A stretch of 64,000 nucleotides of DNA from Limosilactobacillus reuteri subsp. reuteri (GTDB lineage: Bacteria; Bacillota; Bacilli; Lactobacillales; Lactobacillaceae), in contig NC_009513.1 of assembly GCF_000016825.1 (NCBI RefSeq), forward strand, positions 1,372,501 to 1,436,500, written 5' to 3'. Below the pieces are notes generated by a model. It was not told where the DNA came from, made no database searches, and saw only the letters and a program-made list of their open reading frames with translations. Position numbers and translations under genes: made by a program. Position 1 is the stretch's first letter, and every line of letters begins with the position of its first letter. Of this stretch, positions 39,579 through 49,472 are shown one piece after another.

Positions 39579-41211
39579 TTATTTAATCGTCTCAACACGA
39601 ACACCATCACTATTGAAGACATATGTTACACCGTTAATTGTATGACGACCAGTGTAGGCTACGCCGTCGGTACCAAAGTAATAACTCTTCTTTGCGTTAT
39701 CATCATTGAACCAACGATTCTTTAACATATTACCATTTGCGTCAAAGCGATAAAGACGACCATAATCATTCAAGAAACGGTTTTGATAACGTACACCATC
39801 AGCACCGAAGTATTGGTTGTTTACCCACTTATTTGTAACCTTTAAGTAAGTAATTGGATCAAAGTAATAGTAATTTCCGTACCATTCTTGCAAACCGGAT
39901 AAGACCTTACCATTATTATCAATTAGGTACCAGTCACCCCACTGGGATTGAACATAATTACGCTTGTTTGCTTGAAGATGAGTTGTTGGATCAAAGTAAT
40001 AATATGCATTATTCATACTTTGAACGCCAGATAAAGCTGCTCCATTATCACCAAGAAGAACGCCACGGCCATCTTTTGCATTCTTAATATACGTATTCTT
40101 TTCACGAAGATATGTTACCGGATTAGCATAATAAGTATTACCTTTGTAATCATAAAGACCTGTTACAATTCGACCATCATTGCCAAACATATACCAGTCA
40201 CCCCATTGTGCCTGACGGTAATCATTATCGACACGGAGGTAAGTTGTTGGGTCAAAGTAATAATAACTTCCAGCCCATTGTTGGACACCAGATAATACTT
40301 GACCACTATCACCAATTAGGTACCAGTCACCCCACTGTGATTGAACGTAATTACGCTTATTCGCTTGAAGGTGAGTAGCGGGATCAAAGTAGTAATAAGC
40401 ATTATTCCAATACTGAATACCAGATAAAGCTGCCCCATCTGCACCTAAAAGTACACCACGACCATCTTTTTCAGTTTGAATATACGTATTTTTTTCACGA
40501 AGGTAAGTTACTGGGTTTGCATAATAAGTATCACCATTATAACCATATAAACCAGTTACAATTCGACCATCATTACCAAACATATACCAGTCGCCCCATT
40601 GAGCTTGACGGTAGTCATTATCAACGCGGAGATACGTTGTTGGGTCAAAATAGTAATAACTTCCGGCCCACTGCTGAACGCCTGATTGAGCGACACCATC
40701 TTTTACAAAGTACCAGTTAGTATCACCTTTTACATTTGTATCGGGAATTGTTGGCAATTGAACATATTGTGTGCCTTTTACATCTTGACTATCTTTACAA
40801 CTATATACCCATTGGTTATTAGTATTTTTCGTCCAATTAGTTGTTTGTGGGGCCTTATTTTCATTTGGCTGATCAGTAGTTTTTTCAGCACCTTGTTTAC
40901 CATCAGTTTGGCCCTGAGACTGATCAACATTAGTAACCTTGTTTTTGAACTTATCGGTTGTTTGATCCTTATTGGTAGGTGAATCAGTTATGTTCCTTTC
41001 TGTATTTCCTTTAACTGTTGTTGCTTCTTTAAAAGAATTATTAGTCTGGTCAGTCGTTTGTGTTTGTTGGATAGTAGTATTAGTATCAGTTGTTGCCGCA
41101 GACGCATTATTAACAGACGCTAATCCTAGCGTTGCCACAAAAGTAAGCAATAGCTGTAATACACCATTGCTTACCACTTTTATACAACTTGAAGTGTTTT
41201 TTTGAAGACAT
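39579..41211 (-). pseudogene. Repeat-only KxYKxGKxW surface protein, signal-peptide frameshift
   Basis: ATG 41211 starts a KxYKxGKxW leader ('HFKLYKSGKQWCITAIA'). One extra base at about 41145 shifts the frame, with a stop at 41110-41112. The body (41177-39579, 532 codons in the other frame) has the rest of a signal peptide, a Thr/Asn/Gln-rich linker, the LPTIPDTNV header and nine repeats. Modules 1-3 and 4-6 are a duplicated triplet. No catalytic domain is visible, so it looks like a pure glycan-binding or scaffold protein. RBS AAGGAGT precedes the ATG. Function is inferred only from the repeats. Confidence 0.82.
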
Positions 41212-41301
41212 TATATATTACTCCTTCTTTGATATTTACTTATACGTAAATCATATCACGAACTCGTAATATTTGTAATCGTCGTTTGTAAAATGTATCT
41301 G

Positions 41302-42711
41302 TCAAGTTTTCATAGGTAGCCTTTAAATATACAGTTTTAGTGGGTTAGTGCCTTAAAAAGTTATCCCATTGGTCTACTTGTGGCCGTGTTAATCGGAATT
41401 ATTCCTTGTACTGCTCCAATTGACGGCTTTGTCGGTGCTTTTCTTAGAAACTCTCCAGTTCGAATATGCATTTCCTGTAATAGCCTTGTTTGAGCCACTC
41501 GAGGAAGAACTGTTAATTGTTCTAGGATTGTATTTAAACTAGCTTGCAGTTCACCATTCATTCGGGCTTCAATTAAACCAATCATGGCTTTAGCCCCCTG
41601 CTCAGTCCATGACTTGCCCTGTTTCTTCATCCGGTAAGTAAAAGCCCGGTGAGAACTTTCGACTGAACCAATTAAATGAATATCCTTAAATCCACGCATT
41701 TGTGGCGAGAGGATATACCGCCAATTTCGCTGTAGATATTTTCTTAAACGCATTAAGTCGTCTGCTTGTTTTTCCGTTAGGTTTTGTGATTCATAAGTAT
41801 CTAAAATTATTGTTAACTCTGCTTGATCATGATGACGAACGGCTTTAATTGCTCGCATGGCTAATTCGTTGTGCCGGCCTAAAGTATATTCAATTTTCTG
41901 TAAACAATGATAGCGGTCGAGAAAGTATTCACCATGTGCACCTTGAGGAACTAGACTTAATAGCTTAGCTGGTTCATAACCTGGGCCAGCGTCACTGGCC
42001 AAAAAGACCGTTTGACCGGCAAGCTTATAATGGCGGGCTAAATAATCACTTAGTCGTGCTTCAAGCCGTCCTTGGTGCCCAACACTGAGAAAGTCATGCC
42101 GATTAATGATTTGATTAGCTATCTGATTTCCTAACTCATGCACGGCGTGCATTACCGAATCGGCAGTAATTCCGCTGTCAAATACAAGGTTCAAAATATC
42201 GGCAGTGTTGCGCATTGTGGTTGTTTGGGCAATCTTAGCCATCATCATTAAGTAGTGCGGCGATAAACGACGACGTGGTTTAATTTTTAATTGTTGGTCT
42301 AAGTAAAATTCACGTTTCTTTGTCCCAGCCTGATAATACCGTCGTTGAAAAGTCACCGGGCCAAAGATAAAGTTAAGCGTCTGTGGCTGTTTATTGATTA
42401 CTTGATAGTTCGCTGGAGTTTGAGACTTTAAGCTTCGATCTAAGCTTTCCAAAAAGTTTTGCATGATTGCTTGTCCTAACTCCAGTACCCCTTTTAAAAT
42501 AATCTGTTCAGCTTCAAATAAACTGCCTGATTTCACCAAATTCTGCTCGATTTCTGTTAAAATATCCATGAGGAAAGACCTGCCTTTGCTTAGTATTCGA
42601 CACACACTAAAGGCTACTGGTCTTTTCTTTTTTTGTAAATAAGTAAATTGGTCTACAAAAAGGATTTCCACGACCAGATGAATTATTCATCCAACCTATG
42701 AAAATCTTACA
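41302..42711 (-). mobile_element. ISLre2-family element
   Basis: Ends share AAG.TTTTCATAGGT in inverted orientation (left about 41305, right about 42706). One complete transposase gene lies between. It ends a few bases before the IS30 element that starts about 42718. Confidence 0.75.
41361..42569 (-). CDS. ISLre2-family transposase
   Basis: About 402 residues from ATG 42569 ('MDILTEIEQNLVKSGSLFEA'). The open frame extends further upstream but without family resemblance. The conserved UPF0236/ISLre2 stretch 'RRYYQAGTKKREFYLDQQL' is present, as are core regions 'VFLASDAGPGYEPAKLL' and 'IGSVESSHRAFTYRMKKQGKSW'. The frame is intact, so it may be functional. Confidence 0.85.
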   Translation of the reverse strand: MDILTEIEQNLVKSGSLFEAEQIILKGVLELGQAIMQNFLESLDRSLKSQTPANYQVINKQPQTLNFIFGPVTFQRRYYQAGTKKREFYLDQQLKIKPRRRLSPHYLMMMAKIAQTTTMRNTADILNLVFDSGITADSVMHAVHELGNQIANQIINRHDFLSVGHQGRLEARLSDYLARHYKLAGQTVFLASDAGPGYEPAKLLSLVPQGAHGEYFLDRYHCLQKIEYTLGRHNELAMRAIKAVRHHDQAELTIILDTYESQNLTEKQADDLMRLRKYLQRNWRYILSPQMRGFKDIHLIGSVESSHRAFTYRMKKQGKSWTEQGAKAMIGLIEARMNGELQASLNTILEQLTVLPRVAQTRLLQEMHIRTGEFLRKAPTKPSIGAVQGIIPINTATSRPMG

Positions 42712-43701
42712 CTAACTTGTAAAATTAAGTTAGAAAAAATAAAAAGCCATTTGTGATAGACTTTTGAATATCCCTAATCAAAAGAAAGGCAATCACAAAT
42801 GACCTATAAACATCTTACCACACGTGAATTAACTCTCATAGCTGATTTTTGGTATCAAGGTACTAAAGCTTATCGGGCTGCTAAATTACTTCAGCGTAGT
42901 CAAGAAACCATCTATCGTGTTTATCGTTTCCTCAACGACGGTAAAACCATCGACCAATATCTTCAGACTTATCAGCGACATAAGCGTCGTTGTGGTCGGA
43001 AGCAGACCCAACTGCCAACTATCGAAGTTAACTATATCCATGCGCAAATCAAGGCAGGTTGGACTCCTGATACTATTATTGGTCGTCATGAACACCCAAT
43101 TAGCTGCAGTATGCGCACCCTTTATCGCATGTTTGCCCGCAATCAGTATGGCTTCTCCGTTAAACAGCTACCGATGAAAGGAAAACGCTATCCCAGTGGC
43201 TATGTGGAACATCGTGGTAAAGCTGGCCAATTAGGACGCAGTATCTATCAACGATATCGTGATTTTCCGCATTACCAACATGAATTTGGGCACTTTGAAG
43301 CTGATACAGTTCAAGGTAAAGCTCACCGCGGAGCGGTAATGACGCTAGTAGAGCGACAATCCAAAGTAATGATTGTCCTTAATATTCATCATAAAACAGA
43401 CGAAGCAGTGAATTGCCAGCTTGATCAATAGCTCGCTAAACTACCACGTCACTTTGTTAAATCAATTACTTTTGATAACGGGAAAGAATTTGCTGGATGG
43501 CGAGAAATAGCCAATAAGTATGATCTTCACACCTATTTTGCGGAAGTCGGTGCTCCCAATCAACGAGGGTTAAACGAAAATAATAACGGCCTCTTGCGTC
43601 GTGATGTTCTTAGTAAAAAGCTAGATTTTCGCGATTTACCAGACGTGTACAATACCCTTTAGGGTTGACACTTTAAATAATAAAAGTGCCAATTCTAGGG
43701 G

Positions 43702-44418
43702 GTGTTTTTCGTTTCTAGTTATTCCACAACAGAAAAATTAAGATTACTAAGTAATTATCAGGATTCAGATTGCTCATTAGGAGTATTCGCTGACTATCAC
43801 GAAGTGAGAACAGCGAACATGACTAAATGGATTAAACAATTTTTATTAGCAGGACTGGCAGGATTAATTCGTCCTAAACATAACCAAAAATATTCACTTA
43901 AGACAAAGATTGCCGCGGTGAAAGATTATCAGCTTAACGGACTGGCTAGTCGTGAGGTTTTAATTAAGTACAAAATACGCCATATTTCTCAACTAAAACA
44001 ATGGATTATCCAGTACAATAGTGACAAACTAACTGTTGCTTACGCAACAAGAAAGCGAGTTAAGAAAATGGGCCGGAAAGTATCCTTTGATGAGAAAAAG
44101 CAGATTGTGCAGTGGACGATTAACCACCAGAATAACTATAAAGAAGCAGCTAGTAAGTATGATATTAGTTATCAGCGGGTTTATTCGTGGGTACGTAAAT
44201 ATTTGCACGATCATAATTGGGAAGTACTAAAAGATAATCGTGGCAGAAATAAAGATAAAGAACCGACAAATGAGCTCGAACGGTTGAGAAAACGAGTACG
44301 TGAATTAGAAGCTGAGAAACGAGAAAGCGAGGTACAAATTGCGTTCGCAAAAAAATTAGTCGAAATACGCAATCGGGAGGTGCATCGACCGGACGATATC
44401 AAGCGATTCAAGAAATGA
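43702..44418 (+). CDS. IS3-family transposase OrfA
   Basis: 238 residues, intact, GTG start preceded by AGGGGG. Two or three helix-turn-helix units ('SREVLIKYKIRHISQLKQWI', 'YKEAASKYDISYQRVYSWV') and a C-terminal zipper-like helix ('ELERLRKRVRELEAEKRESE'). The stop overlaps the orfB start as ATGA, the usual frameshift arrangement for an OrfAB fusion. Confidence 0.88.
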   Translation: MFFVSSYSTTEKLRLLSNYQDSDCSLGVFADYHEVRTANMTKWIKQFLLAGLAGLIRPKHNQKYSLKTKIAAVKDYQLNGLASREVLIKYKIRHISQLKQWIIQYNSDKLTVAYATRKRVKKMGRKVSFDEKKQIVQWTINHQNNYKEAASKYDISYQRVYSWVRKYLHDHNWEVLKDNRGRNKDKEPTNELERLRKRVRELEAEKRESEVQIAFAKKLVEIRNREVHRPDDIKRFKK

Positions 44419-45281
44419 TTAAAGACGGTTATACAGTATCAGAACTAGTTAAAGCGGCTAAAGTAAGCCGGCAAGCCTACTATAAGTGGCTAAAACGAGA
44501 ATTAACTACTAAGGATATCCAGGATCAAGAGATCCTTAATTTGATTAAAGAAATTGAGAAAACTAATAAGCAAAGTATTGGCTATGGGAAAATGACTCGT
44601 CTTATTAAGCGTGCAGGTCTTGGATATTTGGTCAACAAAAAACGAGTTATTAGAATTATGAAGGAACATGGGATTAAAGCTGACTATCGTCAAGCTAAAA
44701 GAAAACGCGACAAGGAACGTCAAACCTATCAAGCTGAAAATATACTTAATCGTCAATTTAAACAGGAAGCAGCTAATCAGGTTTGGGTAACTGATACAAC
44801 AGAACTCGCCTACAATATTCATAATTATAAAGTTCGTTTACATGTGGTTCTTGATTTATATGGTCAATTTCCAATTAGCTAGCTAATTACCCCAACAGAA
44901 ACTAGTGAGGGAGCAATTCAAGTATTCAAGAAAGCTCAGAAACAAGAAGGTGTATTAGCCCCACTTATTCATACTGATCGCGGAGCTGCTTATACTTCTA
45001 AGGCGTTCAATCAATATTTAACTAGCAATAATAGTCAACATAGCTATTCAGCTCCTGGTACACCAGCAGATAACGCAGTTATCGAGCACTGGTGGGCCGA
45101 CTTTAAAGCAATTTGGCTAGCGCATTCATCTAAGCCACAAACACTTGATGAACTTCAAACACTAGTGGCTGAAGGAATTGAATACTTTACAAATACATTT
45201 ATTTCAGCTAAAAGAAATGATGTCAAGGGCGGTTTTAAATTGTCATTTTATAGCGGTTTAAAAATGTATGATTTGGTCGGT

Positions 45282-46019
45282 TTAAGAATTGACCGATGCC
45301 AAGCGATATGACTTTCCTTTGATCTTAATTACGTGTGAGTGATATACAAGGCGATCTAAAATTGCCTCTGCGGTTGCCGTGCTATGGAGGACGGCTCCCC
45401 AACTTGATAATGGTACATTGGTCGTTATGATCGTTGATTTACGTTCATAGCGACCATTTATTAGTTGAAATAATAGTTTTGCTTCTTCCGCCGATATTGG
45501 TAAATAGCCTAATTCATCAATGATTAACAGGTCATACCTTTCGTATCGACGCATTACGCGCTCCAAGTGTTGCTTCTCTTGAGCTGCTTTCAATCTAAGA
45601 ATTAGTTCATGGCAATTAATAAATAGTGTTCGTACATCTTGTCGACATGCTTCGATACCAAGCCCAATTGACAGATGTGTTTTACCTACGCCAGGGCTGC
45701 CAATAAAGATAATGTTTTCTTGATTGTCCAGAAATGACATAGTCGCAAATTCAGCGATTTGTTGCGGATTAATTGAAGGCTGAAATTGATAATTAAAATC
45801 ATTGAGTCGTTTAATAATCGGAAATCTAGCGCGTTTGATTCTTCTCTTTAAGCTTTCCTGTTGCTGATAGGTAATCTCCTTATCCGTTAGTTTTAACAAT
45901 GCTTCACTAAAGCTAATTTGGTTATCATTGACTTGTTGACGATAATCTGCGATTGATGCAGCCATATTATGTAAATTTAACTTCGTTAAATTATCTACTA
46001 ATTTTTGATATTGATTCAT
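45282..46019 (-). CDS. istB: IS21 transposition helper ATPase IstB
   Basis: About 245 residues from ATG 46019, one base after the istA stop. The longer frame upstream lies within istA. AAA+ type with Walker A 'IFIGSPGVGKTHLSIGLG' and Walker B 'DLLIIDELGYLP', followed by 'NGRYERKSTIITTNVPLSSW'. It regulates target choice and activates IstA. Confidence 0.93.
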   Translation of the reverse strand: MNQYQKLVDNLTKLNLHNMAASIADYRQQVNDNQISFSEALLKLTDKEITYQQQESLKRRIKRARFPIIKRLNDFNYQFQPSINPQQIAEFATMSFLDNQENIIFIGSPGVGKTHLSIGLGIEACRQDVRTLFINCHELILRLKAAQEKQHLERVMRRYERYDLLIIDELGYLPISAEEAKLLFQLINGRYERKSTIITTNVPLSSWGAVLHSTATAEAILDRLVYHSHVIKIKGKSYRLASVNS

Positions 46020-46020
46020 T

Positions 46021-47253
46021 TTATTCCCCAATCTGATCATAAATACTAAGATTATTAAGCATATACTGGTTAATTTCTTCATCCGTTTTATCTTTCATCA
46101 AATCACTTTTAAGAATGGCATGTTTATCATGAGGATCATAATTAAATTGCTTATTGGTTAAATCATGCTTTTGAATCTCAGTACCATGATAGAAAATGCG
46201 GATAGTCTTACCATCAGTTGTCGGTTTAATTTCGACTTCTTTTCCGATATAATTAGGGGAAACAGAGTATTGATGGTTTTGAAATCTGATCATTGAGTCT
46301 TGGGATACCTTTCTAGTTTGGTCGCTGTTAAAGTATCTCACGAGATCGTGGTTGAGAGACCGGAAATGCTCTTTTTCTTTTGTCCATAATTCAATTGGCT
46401 TCTGATTATTACTTTGTGATTTCTCATGATTGAGCCGTTCAGCTAGCCGATTAACGATATCATTTAAATCATTGACCGTACTAAATTCTCCATCATAAGG
46501 TTTTAATCGTTCCATTGTTCTTGCTAATGCTTCAACGCAACCTTTGGTTTGCGGTCTAAATGGGCGACATGCGACTGGATGAAATCCGGCATCATGGCTA
46601 AATGATAGGAATCGCTCATTAAATCGATGATGATGAAAATCGCTTAATTTATGGTCAATGACAGTTGACATATTATCAAACCAGATTTCTTTAGGAATTC
46701 CACCAGTAACCTTAAAGGCTTCAAACAAACATTTAAATAAAGTATCCTGTTTCTGATCTAAGGTTAGTTTTAGGAACTTAAATTTAGAATAGGGCAGAAC
46801 GTATAGGAAAATACTGAAAGTATGTGGGACACCATTTCTATCCGTCATTGTTACCCGTTCTTTCCAATCAACTTGAGCACTTAATCCTATCGTATGTTCA
46901 ACTCTAATCGTTGCTTTTTTAGCTTGTGTCCTACGAAAACGGCGACAATAATCTTTAACGATAGTGTATTTACCGGTAAATCCTTTTTCAACAATAAAAT
47001 CATAGATTGATCTAGCAGAACATCCTGCAGTGTATTTATCTTCAATGATATCTCGATATCCGTCTAGCTTACTACGACGCTTTTGTCGCTTCCTAACAAC
47101 TGCTACTTCACCACTCTGAGCTCTTACATATGCCGCTTTTACGGTTCGTGGATCAACATCATATTGCCGTGCAATAGCGGAATAATTTGGTCTTATCTTC
47201 TCTAACACAAAATATCTCATCCTTTCGTAAACGTCTTTTCGCATACTCATCAC
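46021..47253 (-). CDS. istA: IS21 transposase IstA
   Basis: 410 residues. N-terminal helix-turn-helix ('NYSAIARQYDVDPRTVKAAY'), rve/DDE core with 'LSAQVDWKE' (Asp), 'KEIWFDNMSTVI' (Asp) and the catalytic Glu in 'KGCVEALARTMER', and a C-terminal beta domain. Frame intact. The youngest layer of the nested IS stack. Confidence 0.93.
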   Translation of the reverse strand: MMSMRKDVYERMRYFVLEKIRPNYSAIARQYDVDPRTVKAAYVRAQSGEVAVVRKRQKRRSKLDGYRDIIEDKYTAGCSARSIYDFIVEKGFTGKYTIVKDYCRRFRRTQAKKATIRVEHTIGLSAQVDWKERVTMTDRNGVPHTFSIFLYVLPYSKFKFLKLTLDQKQDTLFKCLFEAFKVTGGIPKEIWFDNMSTVIDHKLSDFHHHRFNERFLSFSHDAGFHPVACRPFRPQTKGCVEALARTMERLKPYDGEFSTVNDLNDIVNRLAERLNHEKSQSNNQKPIELWTKEKEHFRSLNHDLVRYFNSDQTRKVSQDSMIRFQNHQYSVSPNYIGKEVEIKPTTDGKTIRIFYHGTEIQKHDLTNKQFNYDPHDKHAILKSDLMKDKTDEEINQYMLNNLSIYDQIGE

Positions 47254-47748
47254 TTCCTCAAAAGATTGATAAAGTGAGTATACAAAAAATGCAGGAAAAT
47301 CGACAATTTTAAACCGCCGATTTCCTACATTTTACTTCTGACCTTTACATGACCTTACTGCAACAGAATTTCGTTACGGCAAAGCCAATTAATTTTTATT
47401 ATTTAGTGTGTAAACTTGACAGGGTACAGTACCACGAACTAGTCACTCAGCTAATGCATCGTCGCAACAATATCCCACGAAAATCTCTTAATTATCGTAC
47501 ACCATTAGAAGTATTCTTGAGTCATGTCACAGAAGAACAACTTTCACCTTTTTTCTAATTTAAATTGACATTTCAGGTCTAATTATTTTTACAAAGTTAT
47601 CAATTACTTATCCAGTGTTCTTTTAAAATATTAAACATTACATACCAAAACAACTTCACACCAACTGATAATTAATTTTCTAATCAATAAGAAAAGATTC
47701 TAATAGCAAGGTATCAACCCTTTTATTAACACTTTTATAGCTATATAT

Positions 47749-48723
47749 TTACCTTATCTTCTTATTATTTTGAATTACTCTTAGCTTATAAATGATAGTA
47801 GCACACAAGTAAAAATGATATTTGCAAAATACTAGTGGCAACAATCTGGGTGTAAGTACATTTTTTAAGCTAATTACTTCTAATGCGTTACTTATATAAT
47901 CTTTTTTACAAAGTTCCTTTAGCTCGAACATTGAATTATGACTTCTTACAAAAACATGATGAACTATCATCAAGTTAAATTGCATCAGCACAAAAAAATT
48001 AAATGACTTTTCAAAATTTGGGAATCCATTTAAATCCTTTTTTACTTGTAAAATTGCTTTTTCATATTCATGAATCATTTGTGAATTATATTTTCTAACT
48101 GTTGAATTTTCTGACAAGATATAATTGTATATATTTTTCTTAATAAACCGTATTTTTTTACATAGTAATACGTACCTAATTAAGAATTCAGAATCTTCTG
48201 AATATGCTAATTTAGCATTGAACCTAAGATTCTCTTTTCTTATCAAGGTTGTCTTATAAAACTTTCCCCAGACAGTCATATACTTAGTAGGATTTTCTAG
48301 CATTTGCTTAATAATTGATATACAATTGTTTTTACATTTTGTCATAGAATATAAATCAATTTCTGACTTATTAACGAGATAATTGCCAATAATTAAATCT
48401 TCTTCGGCATTTACCAAAAGCTCTCCTAATTTACTACTCAAATTTAGCAAGCAATCATCTGCATCTAAAAAGGTAATCCAATTTGCACTAGCTATTTCTA
48501 TGCCTTTATTCCGAGCATTGGAAGCTCCTTTTTTTGATTCAGCATAAATCACACTAGAATTCTTTTGAACCTCTTGCTTTATTAGCATCTCAGTTTTATC
48601 CGTTGACCCATTATTTACCACTATTACTTCTATTTGATCACTCAAGTATACTCCTGTACTTCTAATAGCCTGAATAATAGTCTTTTCACAATTATAAGCG
48701 GGAATTACTACAGATAATAGCAT
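47749..48723 (-). CDS. GT2-family glycosyltransferase
   Basis: 324 residues. GT-A fold opening 'LLSVVIPAYNCEKTIIQAI', with 'VVNNGSTDKTEMLIKQE', 'GASNARNKGIEIA' and the metal-binding 'WITFLDADDCLL'. EpsJ-like family. Acceptor and sugar are unknown. It is the last gene of the EPS/hydrolase region, separated from other glycosyltransferases by the hydrolases. It may decorate EPS or another surface polymer. The 47572-47748 stretch downstream holds nothing I recognise. Confidence 0.88.
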   Translation of the reverse strand: MLLSVVIPAYNCEKTIIQAIRSTGVYLSDQIEVIVVNNGSTDKTEMLIKQEVQKNSSVIYAESKKGASNARNKGIEIASANWITFLDADDCLLNLSSKLGELLVNAEEDLIIGNYLVNKSEIDLYSMTKCKNNCISIIKQMLENPTKYMTVWGKFYKTTLIRKENLRFNAKLAYSEDSEFLIRYVLLCKKIRFIKKNIYNYILSENSTVRKYNSQMIHEYEKAILQVKKDLNGFPNFEKSFNFFVLMQFNLMIVHHVFVRSHNSMFELKELCKKDYISNALEVISLKNVLTPRLLPLVFCKYHFYLCATIIYKLRVIQNNKKIR

Positions 48724-48756
48724 TTACTCCTACTCCTTTCATAAACATATTACCTA

Positions 48757-48803
48757 AAATAAAGAGGACTAAATAAAAATTACTTAGCCCTCCTTATTAT
48801 TTT
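48757..48803 (-). terminator. Terminator of the lipoprotein gene
   Basis: Long imperfect stem (AAATAAAGAGGACTAAATAA with its near-complement at 48780-48803) with A/T flanks, located 33 bases after the lipoprotein stop and just before the GT2 gene. Confidence 0.75.
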
Positions 48804-48835
48804 CTATTTAGCTTAACAAAAATCCTATCACTCTA

Positions 48836-49405
48836 CTATTTGCCAGTAACAGAATTTGCAGTAACATGGTAAGTATGACCATTTCCAGAAACAGTCCAAT
48901 TGTTAGTGCCATTTTGTGTAGCTGTGTAACCGTCAATCGAATCAATCGATGGCAAGTCATCGGTTGACTGCCCTGCAACACCACGATCATTTAATTGGTT
49001 ACCAATATGTTCCTTAACAATATTTCGAGCATCAGTAGCAGTCATCGTTGCCTGTTGGTCATTAGAACTTTGCTTTACGCTAGACTTAGCAGAACTGCCA
49101 TTGCTTGAAGTTATTGTTGAAGAGACAGCATAGTTAGCGCTACTTGATGACTTACTTGCATTGGAAATACTGTTCTTAGAAGATGCACTTTTTTCATTAG
49201 TTTGAGAATCTTCATTACTGTTACTTACAGTCTCTCTTTCAGAACTAATCCTATTCTTATTAGAATGATGCTTCTTAGTAACTTTACTTGAAGTAACTTC
49301 AGAACTACTATCAGAGCTATCAGAAGAACTACTATTACCACAGGCAGCTAAGGTTAACATTAATGTTCCGGCAGCTAAAGTTGTAAATAGTTTTTTTAAT
49401 TTCAT
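48836..49405 (-). CDS. Ser-rich lipoprotein of unknown function
   Basis: 189 residues. Lipobox 'TLMLTLAACGN' gives a lipidated Cys at about residue 22. A long Ser/Asn/Lys-rich linker (25-115) would reach through the wall. The small C-terminal domain (about 120-189, 'ATDARNIVKEHIGNQLNDRG' and 'NGTNNWTVSGNGHTYHV') looks like a compact PepSY-like or similar fold, a weak guess. Its place between a hydrolase and a glycosyltransferase suggests an envelope role. RBS GAGGAGAAG. Confidence 0.82.
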   Translation of the reverse strand: MKLKKLFTTLAAGTLMLTLAACGNSSSSDSSDSSSEVTSSKVTKKHHSNKNRISSERETVSNSNEDSQTNEKSASSKNSISNASKSSSSANYAVSSTITSSNGSSAKSSVKQSSNDQQATMTATDARNIVKEHIGNQLNDRGVAGQSTDDLPSIDSIDGYTATQNGTNNWTVSGNGHTYHVTANSVTGK

Positions 49406-49472
49406 TTAACTTCTCCTCGTTTATCTATATTATCGCTATTATAACAATAGATTACTATTAATTATATCAAAA

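Larger units (their letters stand above)
45221..47349 (-). mobile_element. IS21-family element
   Basis: Starts TGTCAAGGGCGG at 45221 and ends CTTTACA at 47349 (TGT...ACA), with TGA immediately outside both ends (45218-45220 and 47350-47352) as a likely target duplication. Subterminal GCGGTTTAAA repeats near both ends fit the multiple terminal repeats of IS21. Both istA and istB are open. Confidence 0.85.
44415..47392 (+). pseudogene. IS3-family OrfB, nonsense codon and IS21 insertion
   Basis: Frame 44415-44882 ends at TAG (44880-44882) just after 'VVLDLYGQFPIS', then continues unchanged through 'LIHTDRGAAYTSKAF' and 'DNAVIEHWWADF' to 45220. There IS21 interrupts it. The last codons ('LTATEFRYGKAN', stop 47390-47392) follow the IS21 right end. 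Aligns along its length with the intact OrfB at 19765-20616. Confidence 0.88.
43651..47425 (+). mobile_element. IS3-family element, itself split by IS21
   Basis: Ends resemble each other inverted: TACCCT...TTGACAC..TAAATAATAAAA at the left, and TACCCTGTCAAGTTTACACA followed by TAAATAATAAAA read from the right. Same IS type as 19736-21379. Ends are approximate. Confidence 0.7.
42799..47558 (+). pseudogene. IS30-family transposase, two halves plus a nonsense codon
   Basis: First part 42799-43650: 'MTYKHLTTRELTLIADFWYQ', HTH 'AYRAAKLLQRSQETIYRVY', 'GHFEADTVQG', TAG at 43429-43431, then 'SITFDNGKEF' and 'NQRGLNENNNGLLRRDVL' in the same frame. The last part, about 47425-47558, reads 'HELVTQLMHRRNNIPRKSL' and 'TPLEVFLSHV', the missing C-terminus. 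Dead through both the insertion and the stop codon. Confidence 0.88.
42718..47571 (+). mobile_element. IS30-family element split by nested IS3 and IS21
   Basis: Left end TTGTAAAATTAAGTTAGAAA and right end, read inward, TGTCAATTTAAATTAGAAAA form imperfect inverted repeats. The transposase frame is split at about 43650 and resumes at about 47425, so the 3.8 kb between was inserted later. Confidence 0.8.

Noticed and set aside
47572..47748. Possible gene in the A/T-rich stretch before the GT2 gene end
   Set aside because: No open frame with a ribosome site and no repeat beyond the IS30 end.
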